Source: an uncultured Pelagibacteraceae bacterium
Lineage (GTDB): Bacteria; Pseudomonadota; Alphaproteobacteria; Pelagibacterales; Pelagibacteraceae
Direction of reading: 5' to 3'
Assembly (NCBI GenBank): GCA_902519445.1
Contig: CABYJR010000004.1
Location: forward strand, 1 to 37,212
DNA length: 37,212 nt
Shown: positions 35,799-37,212 of the stretch, in pieces
Layout of the letters: the number at the start of each line of letters is the position of its first letter
How positions within the stretch are numbered: position 1 is the stretch's first letter
Program-made: the position numbers and the translations under genes
Notes under the pieces: generated by a model
What the model was told of the DNA's origin: nothing
What the model saw: only the letters and a program-made list of their open reading frames with translations
The model's database searches: none

Positions 35799-37119
35799 CA
35801 GCCTTAAGTTTAGCTGTACCCGAAGCTTTCAATGCTTGATCAAGGTCAGCTATAATATCATCAGGATGTTCAATTCCTATTGAAAGTCTTACATAACCAG
35901 GAGTAACTCCAGCAGCTAGTAACTCTTCTTCCGTCAATTGACTATGAGTAGTCGTTGCAGGATGAATTGCTAGACTTCTTGCGTCTCCAATATTAGCTAC
36001 ATGATAAAACATTTTTAAAGATTCAATAAATTTTTTACCCGCCTGGACTCCACCTTTTACCTCAACTCCTACTAAAGCACCGTTTCCGCCTTTAAAATAT
36101 TTTTTTGCTCTATTGCCAACTTCTCCTTTATGAAGCGTTGGGTATATAACTCTATCAACATTTTTATGCTTGTTTAAAAAATCAACAACCTTTGTAGCAT
36201 TTGAGCAATGTTGTTTCATTCGAACAGCTACGGTTTCTAAACCTTGTATAATACCAAATGCGTTATCTGGAGCTAAAGCAGAACCTAGATCTCTTAATAA
36301 AACTACTCTAGCACGTACAGCATAAGCTACATTTGCTCCTGTAAGTTCAGGAACAACTTTACCCCATACAGCACCACCATAACTTGGATCTGGTTCATTA
36401 AATAATGGCTGTCTTTTAGGATCCCCGGTCCAATCAAAATTACCGCCATCAACTAAACATCCTCCAATGACAGTACCATGACCGCCGATAAATTTTGTTA
36501 ATGAATGAATAACTACTGCTGCACCATGTTCAATAGGTTTACATATAATAGGAGCTGCTGTGTTGTCCATAATTAAAGGAACATTATGTTTTCTACCTAT
36601 GTCAGAAACTTCTTTAATTGGAAAAACTCGTAGATATGGATTTGGTAATGTTTCAGCATAAATACATCTTGTTTTATCATCAATTAATTTTTCGAAATTT
36701 TTTGGATCAGAAGGATCTGCATACCTAACTTCTATTCCTAATTTTTTTAATGTGTGAGTAAATAAATTTACAGTTCCTCCATATAAATCGGTTGAACTGA
36801 TAAAATTATCACCTGCCTGACAAACATTTGTTATAGCAAAAGTAGAGGCTGCTTGTCCCGATCCTACTGTAACACAAGCTAAACCGCCCTCTAGAGCAGC
36901 CACTCTTTTTTCCAAAACGTCATTTGTTGGATTCATTATACGTGTATAAATATTACCAAACTCTTTTAGAGCAAACAGGTTTGCTGCAGTATCCGTGTCT
37001 TTAAATTGATATGATGTAGTTCTATAAATAGGTACGGCAACAGCTGTTGTAGCTGGGTCACTTCTATATTCTCCGCCGTGAAGAGCTATAGTTTCAGGGT
37101 TTTTTATTTCTTTGGCCAT
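35791..37119 (-). CDS. metY: O-acetylhomoserine sulfhydrylase (Cys/Met PLP family)
   Basis: PLP enzyme that makes homocysteine from O-acetylhomoserine and sulfide. The 442-residue protein shows TTAVAVPIYRTTSYQF, GSGQAASTFAI, MDNTAAPIICKPIEHGAAVVIHS and PLP-binding K209 in SLTKFIGGHG. The long insert region EPDPSYGGAVWG (near 255) distinguishes MetY from MetB/MetC. A strong Shine-Dalgarno AGGAG lies 6 bp before the ATG, stronger than at any other gene here. The 3' end overlaps ctaA by 8 bp. SAR11 metY genes have been reported with SAM riboswitches, but I see none in the 93 bases available. Confidence 0.95.
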   Translation of the reverse strand: MAKEIKNPETIALHGGEYRSDPATTAVAVPIYRTTSYQFKDTDTAANLFALKEFGNIYTRIMNPTNDVLEKRVAALEGGLACVTVGSGQAASTFAITNVCQAGDNFISSTDLYGGTVNLFTHTLKKLGIEVRYADPSDPKNFEKLIDDKTRCIYAETLPNPYLRVFPIKEVSDIGRKHNVPLIMDNTAAPIICKPIEHGAAVVIHSLTKFIGGHGTVIGGCLVDGGNFDWTGDPKRQPLFNEPDPSYGGAVWGKVVPELTGANVAYAVRARVVLLRDLGSALAPDNAFGIIQGLETVAVRMKQHCSNATKVVDFLNKHKNVDRVIYPTLHKGEVGNRAKKYFKGGNGALVGVEVKGGVQAGKKFIESLKMFYHVANIGDARSLAIHPATTTHSQLTEEELLAAGVTPGYVRLSIGIEHPDDIIADLDQALKASGTAKLKAVS

Positions 37120-37134
37120 TTTATTCTCCTTTTG

Positions 37135-37155
37135 ACTTTATTTATAAATACAAGT
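37135..37155 (-). repeat. Imperfect AT-rich inverted repeat before metY
   Basis: On the minus strand ACTT-G-TATT and AATA-AAGT form an 8-bp dyad with one bulged base around a TATA centre. It starts within the -10 box and spans the predicted start point, directly before the Shine-Dalgarno sequence. It could be an operator or a leader hairpin, or chance in AT-rich DNA. Confidence 0.35.
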
Positions 37156-37180
37156 ATATATGCGCGAATTACAATGACAA
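37153..37180 (-). promoter_or_regulatory. Candidate promoter of metY
   Basis: On the minus strand TTGTCA (37175-37180) and TATACT (37153-37158) are separated by 16 bp. The predicted start near 37146 gives a leader of about 27 nt containing AGGAG. The start is too close to the ATG for a full riboswitch, unless another promoter lies beyond the window end. Confidence 0.55.
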
Positions 37181-37212
37181 GTTTTATTAAAAAAAGTGAA
37201 ATAAAAAACAAT

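Overview
The window looks like a stretch of chromosome from a streamlined marine alphaproteobacterium of the SAR11 clade (Pelagibacterales, 'Candidatus Pelagibacter'-like). The evidence is very high A+T throughout, near-zero spacing between genes, frequent start/stop overlaps, and typical alphaproteobacterial gene orders (rpiB-glyA-nrdR-ribDE-ribB-ribH-nusB; acpS-lepB-rnc-recO; plsX-ihfA-merR). The tetrameric sarcosine oxidase operon fits the osmolyte-based C1 metabolism of SAR11. I see no phage, insertion sequence, CRISPR array or horizontally acquired island. Almost every base is assigned to a housekeeping gene, and no gene-free stretch is longer than about 125 bases.

Layout. (1) 3-5826, plus strand: gatA, gatB, an O-methyltransferase, a TrhO-type rhodanese protein and a MATE transporter. 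(2) 5809-11802, minus strand: an EamA/RarD-type transporter followed by soxB-soxD-soxA-soxG. (3) 11862-14184: tRNA-Ser(GCT) on plus, convergent with a soluble lytic transglycosylase on minus. (4) 14229-21573, plus: dapA-smpB-folK-spoT-pyrE-pdxJ-acpS-lepB-rnc-recO, one dense run of core genes. (5) 21577-23282: hemB on minus, and a divergent aspartyl/asparaginyl beta-hydroxylase-like oxygenase. (6) 23370-29167, plus: rpiB-glyA-nrdR-ribD-ribE-ribB(X)-ribH-nusB. (7) 29275-31368: the membrane pyrophosphatase hppA. (8) 31371-34453: bamE on minus, back to back with a plus-strand run: cytochrome bc1 chaperone, rpmF, plsX, ihfA, merR, rpmG. (9) 34454-37119: chorismate mutase (minus), ctaA (plus), metY (minus) with its promoter at the window end.

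How the genes work together. Sarcosine oxidase yields glycine plus 5,10-methylene-tetrahydrofolate, and GlyA interconverts glycine and serine with that cofactor; FolK supplies folate. The rib cluster makes the flavins that SoxA and SoxB need, although the GTP cyclohydrolase II half of the RibB protein is degenerate, so ribA must be elsewhere. PdxJ makes pyridoxal phosphate for GlyA and MetY. HemB, CtaA and the bc1 chaperone serve respiratory cytochromes, and HppA recovers pyrophosphate energy.

I did not find a convincing undescribed system. The observations most worth a check are: convergent genes that meet within -18 to +3 bp at all six junctions; two divergent genes whose start codons abut (CATATG); several -10 boxes placed so close to start codons that leaderless mRNA is expected; a non-canonical zinc ribbon in NrdR; a RibBX fusion; a lone AspH-like oxygenase; twin A12 tracts in acpS; and the absence of era, rpoZ and fabH from their usual neighbourhoods.
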